Of a DNA stretch of 47,259 nucleotides, positions 10,457 to 21,493 are shown piece by piece (the stretch's first letter is position 1; every line of letters starts with the position of its first letter). The notes under the pieces were generated by a model. That model searched no databases and was not told where the DNA came from. It worked only from the letters and a program-made list of their open reading frames with translations. The translations under genes were made by a program, and so were the position numbers. The stretch is from Mesostigma viride (taxonomy: Eukaryota; Streptophyta; Mesostigmatophyceae; Mesostigmatales; Mesostigmataceae), in the NCBI GenBank assembly GCA_009746045.1, contig RPFO01001510.1, positions 37,501 to 84,759 on the forward strand, given 5' to 3'.

Positions 10457-11235
10457 TTGTGACAGGCCACCACCAATCCCAGCAGCTCCTGCTCATGAAC
10501 AGGGTAGTTACGTTCTGCAGACGTCATACTCCTGGACATGTATTCCACTGGTTGAGGGCCCTTACCATGATCTTGCATTAGTACTGCACCAATAGCACCC
10601 TGTGAGGCATCAGACCTAACCTGGTATGGCAAGTCTGGGTTGGGGCCCACCAACAAGGGAGCAGTGGTAAGCTTCTGCTTCAACACATCAAAAGCTTGCT
10701 GGCATGCTGCAGTCCACTCAAAGGGAACATCCTTCTTGAGCAGGGCTAACAGGGGACCAGAGATGGCCGCCATGTCAGGGATGAACCGTCGGTACCAGCC
10801 CACCAGGCCCAGAAAGGATCTGACATCCTGAGCTGACTTCAACACAGGCCACTCCAAAACAGCAGAGACCTTGCTGGCCTCAGGAGTCATACCTGCAGCG
10901 CTCAGCTGGTAGCCCAGAAACTTCACCTCTTGGCCCCACTCCACCTTGGACCTCTTCACCGACAGATGATACTGATGGATCACCTTAAGGACCTCCTCCA
11001 CGTTCTCCAGATGCTCCCTGAAGGTACGAGAGTGTACCAGAATGTCGTCCAGGTAGACGACCACACAAGTCCTGAAGACCACCCTGGTAGTGTCACACAA
11101 GTGGGCAATGTCCTTGAACCTGGGGTTGCGAAGGTCAGGTGAGATCTGGGGCAGGGCATTTCCAGTCAGGTGGCCAAAGATGGCATTGACAAACATCTGC
11201 ATAGTGGCAGGACTGTTAGAGGCACCCATGGGCAT
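10375..11235 (-). pseudogene. Gypsy reverse transcriptase (second half) and RNase H start
   Basis: It begins MPMGASNSPATMQ, the RT motif after the fingers. The catalytic YLDD box is intact (VVVYLDDILVHS), followed by HLENVEEVL, KVEWGQEVKFLGYQLS and the RNase H start (VRSDASQGAIGAVLMQD). The upstream frame (PR and RT fingers) ends near 11235; a one-base change in a T-run around 11262-11266 separates them. A second change near 10440 breaks RNase H. Confidence 0.85.
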
Positions 11236-12485
11236 TACTGTCCACTGGAACTGTCCCCATGGGTAGAAAAGGCCGTCTTGGGGATGTCCTCAGTAGCCAC
11301 CCTGATCTGCCAGAAAGCATGCCTGAGGTCAAACTTGGTAAAGAAGGCAGCTCCTGCAGTCCTCTCCAGCAACTCATCAATTCTGGGCAGAGGGTACCTG
11401 GACTTGACAGTCACCTTGTTCAGTCCCCTCAGGTCAATGCACAACCTCCACCCCCCATCATGCTTGGGTACAAGCAAACACCCAGAACTGAAAGGACTGT
11501 TAGCTGGGAGGATCAGACCAGCCTCCAACAGGCCAATAAGTATGGTCTTCAGCTCTGCCATCTCTGCAGGGCCCATCCTGTACATAGGCACAAAAGGAGG
11601 ACGAGCACCCTCTACCAACTTGATGACATGTGTGATGGGTCCCTCAGGAGGATACTGGGGCATCTTGTCCTCAAAGATGGCTCCATACCTGTCCAACAAG
11701 GCATCATGCTGCTGTTGTTGCTCAGTGGTGACAGTAGAACTGACAGCATTGACAGAATGACCACTAGCAGACTCAGGTTCATTAGGCACCAAATGCAGGA
11801 AAAAGATGTGTTCCACTGGATAGGTGGCCAAATAAGACAGAGTATGCTTGGCAGACCACACATGCTTCAGTAGGGCAGCCCGTTTCTCCTCCAAAGTCGG
11901 CTCTTGATCCACCCCTTTCGCACCTGCTTCCCCTCCCTTGCCATCATTGACAGCTGTCTGTGTGGAACAGCACTCAGTGGCTGTTCTTCTCCCCCCTGGC
12001 AACACACAGGTAGCATCCCACACTGTCCCATCCTTGAACTGGACCACCCTGTCAGGCCAAGAAATAGCAGGATTGGTGTCAGACAACCATGGGATCCCCA
12101 AAATCACATCTGCTGCCGTGAGGGGAATGACATCTGCTGTCACTTCCAAAGTCTGGGATGAACAAACTTGGAAGATGAGCTGCACATAGCCAGGTGAGCA
12201 GCTTCTCCTGCCATCAGAATACTGCACCATGACAGGTGTGGGGTGGGCCAACACAGGCAACTTCAACTCCTGCACCAAGGATGCAGCAATATAATTACTG
12301 CCAGCACCAGAATCAATCATAAACAAGCAAGCTGGCTGAGCCAAGGGAACTGGCACGTTGAGGAGCCTAGCCTGAAACTTGAGTAAGTGACCTGGTACAG
12401 GAGGACCCACAGGGACAGCAGGGTCAGAAGCACCCACAGTGTTCACTGGCCTAACGTCAACAGCAGGCAGGTCAGACCTGGCCAT
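11235..12485 (-). pseudogene. Gypsy protease and reverse transcriptase N-terminal half
   Basis: The aspartic protease active site is visible as CLFMIDSGAGSNYI with the later ILGIPWL. RT fingers and palm follow: LLVPKHDGGWRLCIDLRGLNKVTV, YPLPRIDELL, and FTKFDLRHAFWQIRV with the first catalytic Asp. The frame continues from gag without a shift, the two being separated by one UGA at 12525-12527. The C-terminal end (STHGDSSSGQ) is a frame-shifted reading of the conserved tryptophan-glycine motif region. Confidence 0.85.
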
Positions 12486-12524
12486 GACAGAAGGATGACC
12501 TGGGGACCCAACTAGTTTTTTGAC

Positions 12525-12527
12525 TCA
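12525..12527 (-). other. In-frame UGA between gypsy gag and pol
   Basis: The minus strand reads ACC TGA GTC, and the frame after it is open through to the protease without a shift. This is the arrangement used for stop-codon readthrough in some retroelements. Since this copy is decayed, a chance stop remains possible. Confidence 0.55.
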
Positions 12528-14260
12528 GGTGGGTCTGGGAGTGCTCCACTGCCGATGGTGGAAGCTGCTCAGGTGGTGCTGGAGGCTCATCCTCGTCCCC
12601 CCATCCTCCTCATCTGCCAGCAGCTGCATGAGAGCGTTCACCATCCTACGCTTATCCTGTCTGCTGAAGGGCCGAGCGCGGGACTGGAACCTCCCAGAGG
12701 GCTGGAAGTTGGGCTGGAACCCTGGCTGCATCCGGTGATCGCCAGCAGGAACGCCAGGAGGAAGGCTGGGTGGCCTGGGAGATGGCAGGGCGCCAAAAGG
12801 TCCTCTCGTGGCAGGGGGAAACTGGTCCCGTCTAGGGCAGTCCCGTGCAAAGTGACCTGGCTGGTTGCAGATAAAACAGTTACCCTGGGTGGGATCCAAG
12901 GCATTGAGCTCCCCCAGGAGGTCATCCAGCTGGTTCAGGGACTTCTTGATGGGTGGCACTGGCGTGGCCACAGGCTCCCACTTGACAGAAAAAGCAGGCA
13001 CACGACAGAGGGTGAGCACATAAGACAACACCTTGTCCCATTGCCAGTCCACGTAGTCGAACTGGGAGAAGTGCTTGTCCACATCCAGTCGCACGTGTGG
13101 AGCCATGCCATGCAGTAGTCTGTGAAGCGCCTCTGCGTCAGAGCATTGGGGAATCTTGGCTCTAAGGTTGGTGAATTGCTCCACGAACTGTGGCAGCGTC
13201 AAACCAGCCTGCGTACAGTTAGCCAGTGCGTCCCGATCCATGCGAAGCTGATCCTGGGGTAACAGAAACCGGCGAAAGCCCAATAGGAGAGAGGGGAGGT
13301 CGGTACACGCACGTCCAGCCACAGAACGCAAAAACTCATCAAAACGGTCGCTGGCACTGTCGCTCATCCGCTGCCTAACCATTCTCTTCTGGATGTCCAT
13401 CGTGAGACGTTCCTCTGCCTTGGGCCCGTAGTTGGCGAAGTGGATAGCGAAGACATCCTGAAACTTGGTGGAGAAATGGTCGAAGCTGCGATGGGTAAGG
13501 TTGGTCAGCGATAGCTTGTCTACCGACTCCACCTTGGGAAAAGGAACAGTACGAGGATACAAAGACGTGAGCTCCATCACTGGGGCGTGTGGTGCATTCT
13601 GACTCTCCGGCAATGTCGCAGCCACCGAGAGCCGTGGAGGCTCATGCCCCTGTGCATCTGTCCCTTCATCAACAAAAGGAGCGTCAACCGCATATACCCT
13701 TCGTATACCCAGTGTTGGAGACGGTTGATCCACGAAAACAGACTCTCCATCGCCCGCCTGCCCTTGCGACTCAAGTTGCTGCACACGCGCAATAGTCCTA
13801 CCCACACTCTTCTCCAGCGCTTCCGCCACACTTCTAGCTCTCGCAGCTTCCTCACGTTCATGTTGTAATCGAATTTTCTCCGCTGTCAGCTCGTCAGCCG
13901 CTAGCCGAGTGCCGTCTCGCCCCGGCACCGTGTTGTAGCCAAAACGAATAGCCGAACCGTATTCGGGTGCTGGCGAACGCGTGTCCTCCACGTTGGAGAA
14001 CCGTGGTCCACCTCTACCAGTGCCACGCAGGAGGGCTCGCCTGGTTGCACACCGAGGGGCAAGATGGAGAACTTTGGGCCGACCGACAGCGAATATCTGC
14101 GGGAAGCAGACATTAAGGTGGTATCTCCAAATAGTTGACGTCTGGGAGTAGATGATGAAACCCTTTCATCACCGGTCGTCCGTTGAGCTGCTAAAGATGT
14201 GGTTGCATCTTCAACTCTCTTACTTGATAACGGTGGTTGTGTCTCCGGGTTACTCATCAC
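12525..14260 (-). pseudogene. Gypsy gag polyprotein with CCHC zinc knuckle
   Basis: The main frame, 13991-12525, has a coiled-coil-prone N-terminal part, a retrotransposon gag core (FDHFSTKFQDVFAIHF, RFDEFLRSV, LPQFVEQFTNLRAKI) and a zinc knuckle, CFICNQPGHFARDC (C-x2-C-x4-H-x4-C), which binds RNA in the particle. The likely N-terminus starts at 14260 in another frame (MMSNPETQPPLS), with a frame change around 14040. The frame ends at a UGA in phase with pol. Confidence 0.8.
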
Positions 14261-14461
14261 TCCATGGGTCGCGCATGCCGGACTGGGGAACGTTAGAGAC
14301 TTGTAAGCTCAAAGCAGCTCTCAGAGCAAGACTGTCACATAAGGATGAGTCACACTCTAAAAACTGTCCGAACACACAGCATAACGTACCCTCTCTGGGT
14401 CTGGCAAGAATTCCATTGTTAACCGTGAACTAATACTATCAAGACAACCAACACCTAGGTA

Positions 14462-14477
14462 GAAACCTCCGATACCA
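14462..14477 (-). other. Gypsy primer binding site, initiator-tRNA-Met-like
   Basis: On the minus strand TGGTATCGGAGGTTTC lies one base after the end of the right LTR. The first 11 bases resemble the TGGTATCAGAGC complementary to initiator tRNA-Met 3' ends. It fixes the inner border of the LTR at 14479. Confidence 0.75.
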
Positions 14478-14478
14478 A

Positions 14479-15048
14479 TGTAACGACTAAAAATGTTGTG
14501 TTTGCAACAGCCTCAGTTTCAACATTGATGTGAAAAGATCTTTATACCTGGGTTGGAGTCGCGACAGATAACTTCACGTCCAGAGAAGCAATGAAGATGG
14601 ATCTTCAACAGTTAAGGGAATGAGTCCCCACCCTTGTTAGACACAACAGACAAGTTATATCCAAGTCGACTATCTGTTGAAGTTATAGTTGACTTTTAGC
14701 AAGGGTTGTTTGATTGATGAAACAAGGAAACCCTTGAATTACACCATAGCTTTAGCTCTCACACGCACACATGCTCAGCCGCCACAAACAGGATAAAAGT
14801 CATCGTGCACGCAGAGTCGGCTCACCCTAACCCGGAAGGACCAATCAAAAGTGAGGATCACTCAAGATAAGATCTTAGCTCCGAATCCTCAACACAACAC
14901 AAAGCCAGCACATACGGAATCTCCATGACCTGGAACCAGATCCACCAGGTACAACGGTATTAAAGAGAATCTATGACTGACTGAACAAAACCATGCAAAG
15001 TACCCTACGTGGATCAGGCCACGACCAATGAGGGTAGAACAATAAATT
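14479..15048 (-). repeat. Gypsy 5' LTR, first part
   Basis: It begins TGTAACGAC next to the primer site and matches the left LTR from 14612 on. It is interrupted after AATAAATT by the TOC-like insertion and resumes at 24724. Confidence 0.88.
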
Positions 15049-15586
15049 TTCTATTCCCACTATTACCAATCCACCAACATTTGATTAAAACAATAAGTGG
15101 GCAATTACAGAACCCATGAGTGAGCCTGCCACGCTGCACCCATTTCATGATTGATTGTAGTTCTCGTTACCCTAGAAACAAACACAAGAAGAGGGAGGGA
15201 GGGCGGGACAAGAAAAAAAGACCTAGAACATCGTGCAAATGGCACTTTAGGGCGGCGTAGCCCGGGCTCGCCTCATGAGCCGTCAGCAACAGTAACTTAA
15301 TTGCTACTTAACTTAACGAACTAGAAATGGCCATACAAAACTGGCCAACTAATTCTAACTCATGGAACCGGTCCAGCCCAAGGCCCACCGTCCCGTAGTA
15401 CCACTCACATAGCGGCGTTCATTCTCATCTGTTATAAAGAAACTACGTTCAGAGAACACCGATTCTATTCCCACTATTACCAATCCACCAACATTTGATT
15501 AAAACAATAAGTGGGCAATTACAGAACCCATGAGTGAGCCTGCCACGCTGCACCCATTTCATGATTGATTGTAGTTCTCGTTACCC
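15049..15586. repeat. TOC-like element 1: X-Y-X split repeat cluster
   Basis: X is 124 bp (15049-15172, repeated at 15463-15586) beginning TTCTATTCCCAC and ending GTTACCC. Y (15207-15462) is 256 bp, starts GACAAGAAAAAAAG, and ends with TATAAAGAAACTACG and GAGAACACCGA. A purine-rich 34-bp spacer separates the first X from Y. Confidence 0.88.
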
Positions 15587-16269
15587 AACCCCCCTTTCCT
15601 GGTGCTTTATCTCCAAAGCTCCGCCAACCACTTTCGCTCAGTGGCTCCCGAGGCTGCCCTGCCGCAACGGTCACGACCATTACAATCGCCGGCGGCTGTA
15701 GCGAGCCTCATGCACGATAACCCTTTGCAGGGCCCCCCCAGCCTTCCACCCTCGGCCAGTAAAAGAGGGTGTTGAATGTGCACGCAAAGACAAGGAAGAA
15801 GACGCCTCGTTTAACGATCACGGACCTCCCTCAAAGGCCAGTGCCGCCCTAACGTGACGACAACTTGTAGGACGTCACCCGATGCCACCATATCTCGATT
15901 ACTGTCAACGTTGTCACCTGGGGGAGTAACTTTCCATATTTCAGGTTTTAGTTGATGAGCAGGCTCTCATCACACACCCCAGCGGCCGATAAAGCGCAAG
16001 CGCAACTGGGCCGGCCAAAATATTTGGTCCTGCCCGGCCCAGGTCCGTCTGTTAAACTGGCCCCTTAAGTCTCGGTCTGAATCGAAATATTGCATAATTC
16101 CGGAATTCGTCCCCACCACATTCCCGAGACCTCACGCACCCATAAGAGCGGATGCTGGTAAATATTTTTCTACTTACGCGAGGGCCGACAGACCTGTCGT
16201 CCATCACAATGCCCACTAAAAGTAACCCGACCACCCTTCCTTCGGCAGTCAGCAGTCAGGAACTGCAAC
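15587..16269. other. Interior of TOC-like element 1, left part, no gene
   Basis: No coding frame was recognised. It contains GC-rich segments and ends at the CCTGC target duplication of the copia insertion (16270-16274). Confidence 0.6.
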
Positions 16270-16274
16270 CCTGC

Positions 16275-16915
16275 AGTTGTAATACGAGTTGTAATACGAG
16301 TTGTGAGGGTAAGAATGCCACGAATTCCGCCATGGTTCTTGCAGGAAGTTGCCTTTATTAATAATCAGGAAACACAGACGTAAGTCACGTCACTTCCAAG
16401 ACTGCACGCAGCACAGACGACAGTGTCGCAGTGCCAAGAGAACGTGCACGCAAGAACTAGCGTCCCGGTGTGACCAAGGCACTCATATAGCTTGCTAGGG
16501 ACGCGTCCAAGTATTCAGCTGCACTGTCACAGCTGAACTGTCAATCAATTGATTACACAGACTCTGGCACGCCTTTGGCGCGCAGATCTATCAATTGTCC
16601 ATACGGCAAGTCCTGTGGACCTATCCGTACACTAGTCAGCATCAATTGTCTCATAGGTCCTGGCGCGCTACAGTGCGCCTACCTATCAATTGACCATCAA
16701 GTCCTGTACAAGTCCTGTCAACGTCCTGCGGACTATCAAAGTGACACTTGTACATCCTGTGTCCGTACGCGCCCACAGTGGCGCGCCGGGTACTGTCGGC
16801 ACAGCCTAGGAAACGTCATAACTTTTACGTTCCTTAACCAAATGAGGCGTTCAAGGTGCCGTTGGAAAGAGCGTAACAATCTCTATCCATCTAACGTAAA
16901 TCCTTTACGTTAACT
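16275..16915 (-). repeat. Copia 3' LTR (left copy)
   Basis: It begins with two AGTTGTAATACG units and ends ACGTTAACT. Its length equals the right copy. The target duplication CCTGC lies just outside, at 16270-16274. Confidence 0.92.
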
Positions 16916-17864
16916 CCAATCCCTTCTTTTCTTTAGGGATCACATCCCCTGCCAGGGACCCTTGAAGTAGCTTGAAATGTCCTTCACTCCAGCTTGAAGC
17001 TTGAACAGATGTCTTTAATGGCCATTGCCATTCCCCCAGCCCTTTCTTTTAAGGAACTGGAAAAGAAACAGATCTGCCACAGGGAAAACCATTTCATGAG
17101 AAATGGAGAAAACCTATGGAAGTGGCATTACAGAGTACCACCAGATATTAGAAGCACACAAAATTAAATACATACAGGTTAATTCTATGAGGTCTTCTCC
17201 AGGAATTAATCCCATCACCTCGGTAGAGCCTCCAGTACAATGACCTTCTGGCGGTGAGTTACATTAATCCCAGATACTAATCCCATAAAACCCAGTACAT
17301 ATTCAATATAAGTACAATAAATCCATGACAATTAAAATACCACTTGACAAAGTAAGGCGTATTACAATAGTTTGCCTGTCATTCTCTCAACAGGGGTCTA
17401 TTGGCGCCCGTCTTACGGCGCCCGTCTACTTGCCAGATGGTAAACTGCCACAGCAAACAAATGACAAAATGAAACACATAGGCAACAATTAAATCCTGCC
17501 CTGGGGAACTAGGGAAGTCTGAACAGGCAAACACCTGAACAGGCCAGCTTGTAGAAACATAATACCAGGGAATCGAACCCCGCCCTATAAACCCCAGAAT
17601 AAAGGTTCCCAGACCATTGTGAGAGGTATGTACAAATATACATTTCTTTTAAAATAGAATACATGGTCTGTAATGGACCTGTCAACCTTGTGTAGTCAAC
17701 AGCATGAACCCCAGCCAAAACCTGGCTGTATCCTGATTAAAATCAGAGTGAGTGTACCATGGTCCATGAGCCTTAGTACAGACTAAAATACAGGTATTAT
17801 GCCAGTCACAATGCTGACACTACCACACAATCTGCTCTCCAATGCCCTATAACCATGCACCAGC
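16916..17864 (-). other. Copia 3' untranslated region with polypurine tract
   Basis: On the minus strand a purine-rich tract (AAAGAAAAGAAGGGATT) ends two bases before the 3' LTR. The remaining ~920 bp between the RNase H stop and this tract has no coding frame. That is a long non-coding 3' region for a copia element. Confidence 0.6.
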
Positions 17865-18608
17865 TTAGACAGCTTGCTGAGATGGGTCCATCAGAGACTG
17901 AAGAACCTTGTATTGCACTGCTGCCTTCTGCACTAGCTTGGTCAAAGCATCAGCAGGATTGTCAACCCCAGGGATATGCTCAATATTGGCCAAGGAGGAC
18001 AACTCCTTAAGAAGGAGATAATCCAAGTCCCTACTTCTGGCCATCTGCCTGTGCACAAACTGCACCATCCCCATGGAGTCTGTTTTTAGAAGAGTGGTAA
18101 CCTGAAGTGGCCAAGGAGTGTTAGAAGTCATCTGATGAAGCAACTCCTTCAGATAAAGGCTTGTGTGAATGCCTTCACAAATAGCCCTGCATTCTGCCAC
18201 ATCACTGCTGACAGCCACCCGTTTGTGCAGGCGACTAAACCAGCTCACCAAACTCCCCAGGCCTTCCTGTCTGAGCACAAAGAGCCCTGCAGCCCTGCCC
18301 CTGACCTTGGAGACCTGCCTGCTGTCCATTGAGCTATCCACATACAGCTCCATGCAAATGGGTTGTGATAAATCCACTGCAGACAACAGAATGCCAGATG
18401 AAGCCCTGACCTGATCAGCCACCTTGGCAGACCCTAGCTCCACCAGCATGTCATCAGGCAACCTGGCTATGACCATAAGGTCTGGCCTGGAAATGCCTGC
18501 CACCCAAGCAACCATGCCCCTCACCATGGGACACAGTGCCTGTGTGATGGTTGGAGGAAGCTTGCTAATGAGGGTCTCTTGATAGTCATTGCCCCCCACC
18601 AGCAGCAT
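17865..18608 (-). CDS. Copia pol C-terminal part: end of RT and RNase H
   Basis: The frame continues the RT sequence (MLLVGGNDYQETLISKL, then ALCPMVRGMVAWVAGISRPDLM) and holds the copia-type RNase H: CMELYVDSSMDS with the first Asp, SSDVAECRAICEGIHTSLYL with Glu, TDSMGMVQFVHR with Asp, and IPGVDNPADALTKL. RNase H removes the RNA strand during reverse transcription. It is out of frame with the main pol frame, and the join lies in the seven-C run around 18616-18622. A homopolymer length error or a recent one-base mutation explains it better than a separate gene. Confidence 0.85.
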   Translation of the reverse strand: MLLVGGNDYQETLISKLPPTITQALCPMVRGMVAWVAGISRPDLMVIARLPDDMLVELGSAKVADQVRASSGILLSAVDLSQPICMELYVDSSMDSRQVSKVRGRAAGLFVLRQEGLGSLVSWFSRLHKRVAVSSDVAECRAICEGIHTSLYLKELLHQMTSNTPWPLQVTTLLKTDSMGMVQFVHRQMARSRDLDYLLLKELSSLANIEHIPGVDNPADALTKLVQKAAVQYKVLQSLMDPSQQAV

Positions 18609-21349
18609 ACGCCACTCCCCCCCTTCTTCACCAGTGTGGCCTCCATGCCCACAAACAGCAGAGGCTCATTCTCCACCTGCCATTGCTCCCTACCCAGAGG
18701 AAACTTGGACTTAATGATGGAGATCAGCTCCTTAAGCCACGACGTGGGAGCTATCAGATGTAGGTCATCCCCGTGCAGCGAAGCATACACTGGCAGGCCT
18801 TCCCATTGCCCCAGAAACAGACAGGGGTCTACAGGAGAGACCTTCAAGTTGCAATGCTCCTTCAGGAAACGGTTGAGAGTCTCCCTCCAGATTATTGGAC
18901 TTGACCTCAGGCCCTCCAGGCCCTTGAGGATTTTAAGGAACTCCGTGTGGATGTCCCTTTTCCATACAGCAGGCACCCTAACATAGAAAGGCGTCTTGCC
19001 CTCCCACTTTTCCTGTGCCACATCTGCATCACCCTCCAGAAATGCCCTCTTGAAGTCTATCACCACTGAGCCATAGTCCAAGCCCTTGTTGAGAAGGCCT
19101 AGAAAGACACACAGCAGCAGCCTCCAAGTATCATGCAGCATGCCAGGGGTATACAACTCCTCAGCAGTGCACTCACCAGTACCCTTGAACTCATTCAGCA
19201 CTGGCCTGACATGTGGTACCTTGACCCCGTCCACCTCCTTCATCTTGATGACAAACTTGAGCTTGAGTAGACGTCGTGCAGGAGGCAGGTCATTGACAGG
19301 TTCCACGCATTTCTTGGAGATCCAGTCCTCCCCAGATTTAATGAGACCCAGTGTGACCTGGGGACACATAATGGGAGAGGACATGAGCTTCACCAGGCCT
19401 TGGTAGTTGATAGGGCTGTGTCCAGCAAGTGAGTGAGGACCAATGCCCAAACTGCTTGGATGACTAGCAGCTGGCAGTATGAGGTCATCAACCAAGGGCT
19501 CCTGCCCCTGGCACACTTGCACACGCTTAACCGTCCTGGTTACTGCACGTGATAGGTGAGTGGTCCTGAAATTAATCAGTGGGACCTGACCAGCCCCTTC
19601 CTTAGTCAGGAGAGAGGACGTGATCACTACCCCATCCTGGCATAGGAAATTCTGCCCCAGAAGAGCAGGTCCTTGATAGCCCTCCAAGACACAAAAAGCA
19701 GTGTCCTGTCCAAGGATAGGAATGAATACCTCACCCAGTACCTTCACGTGTACCCCGCCACTGAAGTCAGACACAAACTGATAGCTGGGTTCAGACATGC
19801 TGTACCCTGCTGCAGCCCTGGTCCCAATAATGGAGACCTGAGAATTAGTGTCTACCTCTAAGGCAGTGTCCAGCCCCAGATTGCCATGCCACCTGAGCTT
19901 GGCTACCTTGGGCTGCTTCTTGGCCCTTTGTAGAGCCCCAATCAATCCAGCCAAACTTGTCCCCCTGGGCTTGGTTAGTGCCTTGGGCTTGACAGTTGAC
20001 TCCCCAGCTGTTGACCTTGCAGCCTGTTCAACAAGTACCTCTGCAACCTGGCCAGGGCTGACAGATTCCCCTGCAACAGATGTGGTCGTTGCGTCAGTGA
20101 TGTCACCTGGGACCTGAAAATCCTGCAGATCCTGTGAGCCTTGTGCCTGACTGCCCTCATTCATCAGGTTAGGCTTGACATATGACCAACTCAGCCGGTG
20201 TACATGCTTTGGTTCGTCCTCCATGCTGACCAAGCATGCGTGGCTAGCTTCATCAACCTGGGTAACCACCCCAGGACTCCAGCTACCACGTTTGCCATAA
20301 AGGCTAGGTTCCTTCCAAGCTAGGACCTTCTGACCCACTTGTGGCTCCAGCATCTTCCAACCCCGGTCCTTCTCCCTCAGCTTGGCAAAGGTGACATGTG
20401 CAGCATGTTTCCAGCCCTCCAGCACATGTGGTGGGCACAGGCCATGATATAGACCCATTGGGCTGACAGCAACTCCATCATAGTAGAAGTTAACCCTGCT
20501 GTTCAGCTGCTGCTCCACGTTCCTCAGCCATGCACTCCTGACAAGTGCAGGTGCAGACAAGGGTACCCAGTCTTCAGAGATGATCAATTTCTTGACCTCC
20601 TGGATTGCCCTCTCGATAGCACCCTGCTGCCCATGAGCCTCCCTAGGTGTAACCAGCAACTCAGGAAGGGTAGGATCACCCTTGAGATGCTGAAACTGCA
20701 TGTCCACCTGGATCCTTGTGGTAGGAAACTTGGCTCTTACATTCTGCAGGGCAGCCAGCAAGTACCTGTTCTTCATAGAAGGTAAATGCTCTAGCACCTT
20801 GTATTTCGTGTACCTGTCCACGCACACCAACAGTTGCATGCCCCTGATGTGTTGGATATCACACTGCAGATCACCAATGCTCTGAGGTAGAGCTTTGGCA
20901 TGTGATTTCCTGGGCTTGTTGGAGGACAACTGGCACTTACACCGTGAGGCAGCTTGCTGACACGCCTTAAGAAGGGGTGCCCTGCCCATACGGAAGGCAA
21001 AGTTGTTTGACAGAGAAGTGGCATGCCCAAACATGTTGTGGATTCGGGCACCCAACTCCTGGTACACAGAGGAAGCAGTCCCTGGCACAGTCAGGACTGT
21101 GCTGTCAGGTTGTCCAGCATCACCATGCTGACTTCCATCCTGTTCTGACTCAGAGCCTGAGTCACCCTGCTCATGCCCAACACCTGGACCGCCAGCAGGG
21201 ACCACATGCATACCACCAGAGGCCTTCACACCCCTCTGTGGTTGTACATTGGTTTCTCTCAAAATGAGAGGTCCACCCTCGTGCCCAGCACGAGGATGCA
21301 TAGGGTCAGACATACTTACAGCTGCATCAGCTGTCAAGGACGTCTTCAT
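18521..21349 (-). CDS. Copia pol: integrase, protease-like domain, reverse transcriptase
   Basis: 942 codons from the ATG at 21349; the frame is open further up to the gag stop. Domains in order: an H-H-C-C zinc region (H104, H109, C130, C137/C139); integrase core with D164, D216 and E246 (QQGAIER, matching the copia PQQNGVAER-type motif); an SH3-like stretch (VGQKVLAWKEPSLYGKRGSW, about 338-395); a retropepsin-like domain with VDTNSQVSII (D500; Asn where Gly is usual) and ALLGQNFL (562-569); then RT with VVIDFKRAFLEG (D765) and LHGDDLHL (D861, D862). The usual copia order puts protease ahead of integrase, and no protease motif is visible there. The product would be cut from a Gag-Pol precursor made by UGA readthrough. 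Confidence 0.85.
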   Translation of the reverse strand: MKTSLTADAAVSMSDPMHPRAGHEGGPLILRETNVQPQRGVKASGGMHVVPAGGPGVGHEQGDSGSESEQDGSQHGDAGQPDSTVLTVPGTASSVYQELGARIHNMFGHATSLSNNFAFRMGRAPLLKACQQAASRCKCQLSSNKPRKSHAKALPQSIGDLQCDIQHIRGMQLLVCVDRYTKYKVLEHLPSMKNRYLLAALQNVRAKFPTTRIQVDMQFQHLKGDPTLPELLVTPREAHGQQGAIERAIQEVKKLIISEDWVPLSAPALVRSAWLRNVEQQLNSRVNFYYDGVAVSPMGLYHGLCPPHVLEGWKHAAHVTFAKLREKDRGWKMLEPQVGQKVLAWKEPSLYGKRGSWSPGVVTQVDEASHACLVSMEDEPKHVHRLSWSYVKPNLMNEGSQAQGSQDLQDFQVPGDITDATTTSVAGESVSPGQVAEVLVEQAARSTAGESTVKPKALTKPRGTSLAGLIGALQRAKKQPKVAKLRWHGNLGLDTALEVDTNSQVSIIGTRAAAGYSMSEPSYQFVSDFSGGVHVKVLGEVFIPILGQDTAFCVLEGYQGPALLGQNFLCQDGVVITSSLLTKEGAGQVPLINFRTTHLSRAVTRTVKRVQVCQGQEPLVDDLILPAASHPSSLGIGPHSLAGHSPINYQGLVKLMSSPIMCPQVTLGLIKSGEDWISKKCVEPVNDLPPARRLLKLKFVIKMKEVDGVKVPHVRPVLNEFKGTGECTAEELYTPGMLHDTWRLLLCVFLGLLNKGLDYGSVVIDFKRAFLEGDADVAQEKWEGKTPFYVRVPAVWKRDIHTEFLKILKGLEGLRSSPIIWRETLNRFLKEHCNLKVSPVDPCLFLGQWEGLPVYASLHGDDLHLIAPTSWLKELISIIKSKFPLGREQWQVENEPLLFVGMEATLVKKGGSGVCCWWGAMTIKRPSLASFLQPSHRHCVPW

Positions 21350-21490
21350 AGGAACCTGTACCTCTCCAGGTGACCTGGGGCCACACTGAACCTGGAGATC
21401 ACCCTCTTGTTGCCCAGATATAAAATCTGCATTGGAGCACCTGGCCTCCCCCTTGGGTGAATTAAGGTGTGTAGGGGTTGCCTCAGACAG

Positions 21491-21493
21491 TCA
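21491..21493 (-). other. In-frame UGA separating copia gag and pol
   Basis: The minus strand reads CAG TGA CTG. The same frame is open on both sides: gag ends KEQ and pol continues LSEATPTHLNSPKG. UGA followed by CU is a context known to favour readthrough in other viruses, so programmed readthrough is a reasonable inference. Confidence 0.65.

Noticed and set aside
16275-16310. AGTTGTAATACG repeats as a recombination site unrelated to the LTR
   Set aside because: They are the LTR ends themselves, fixed by equal 641-bp lengths and the CCTGC duplication.
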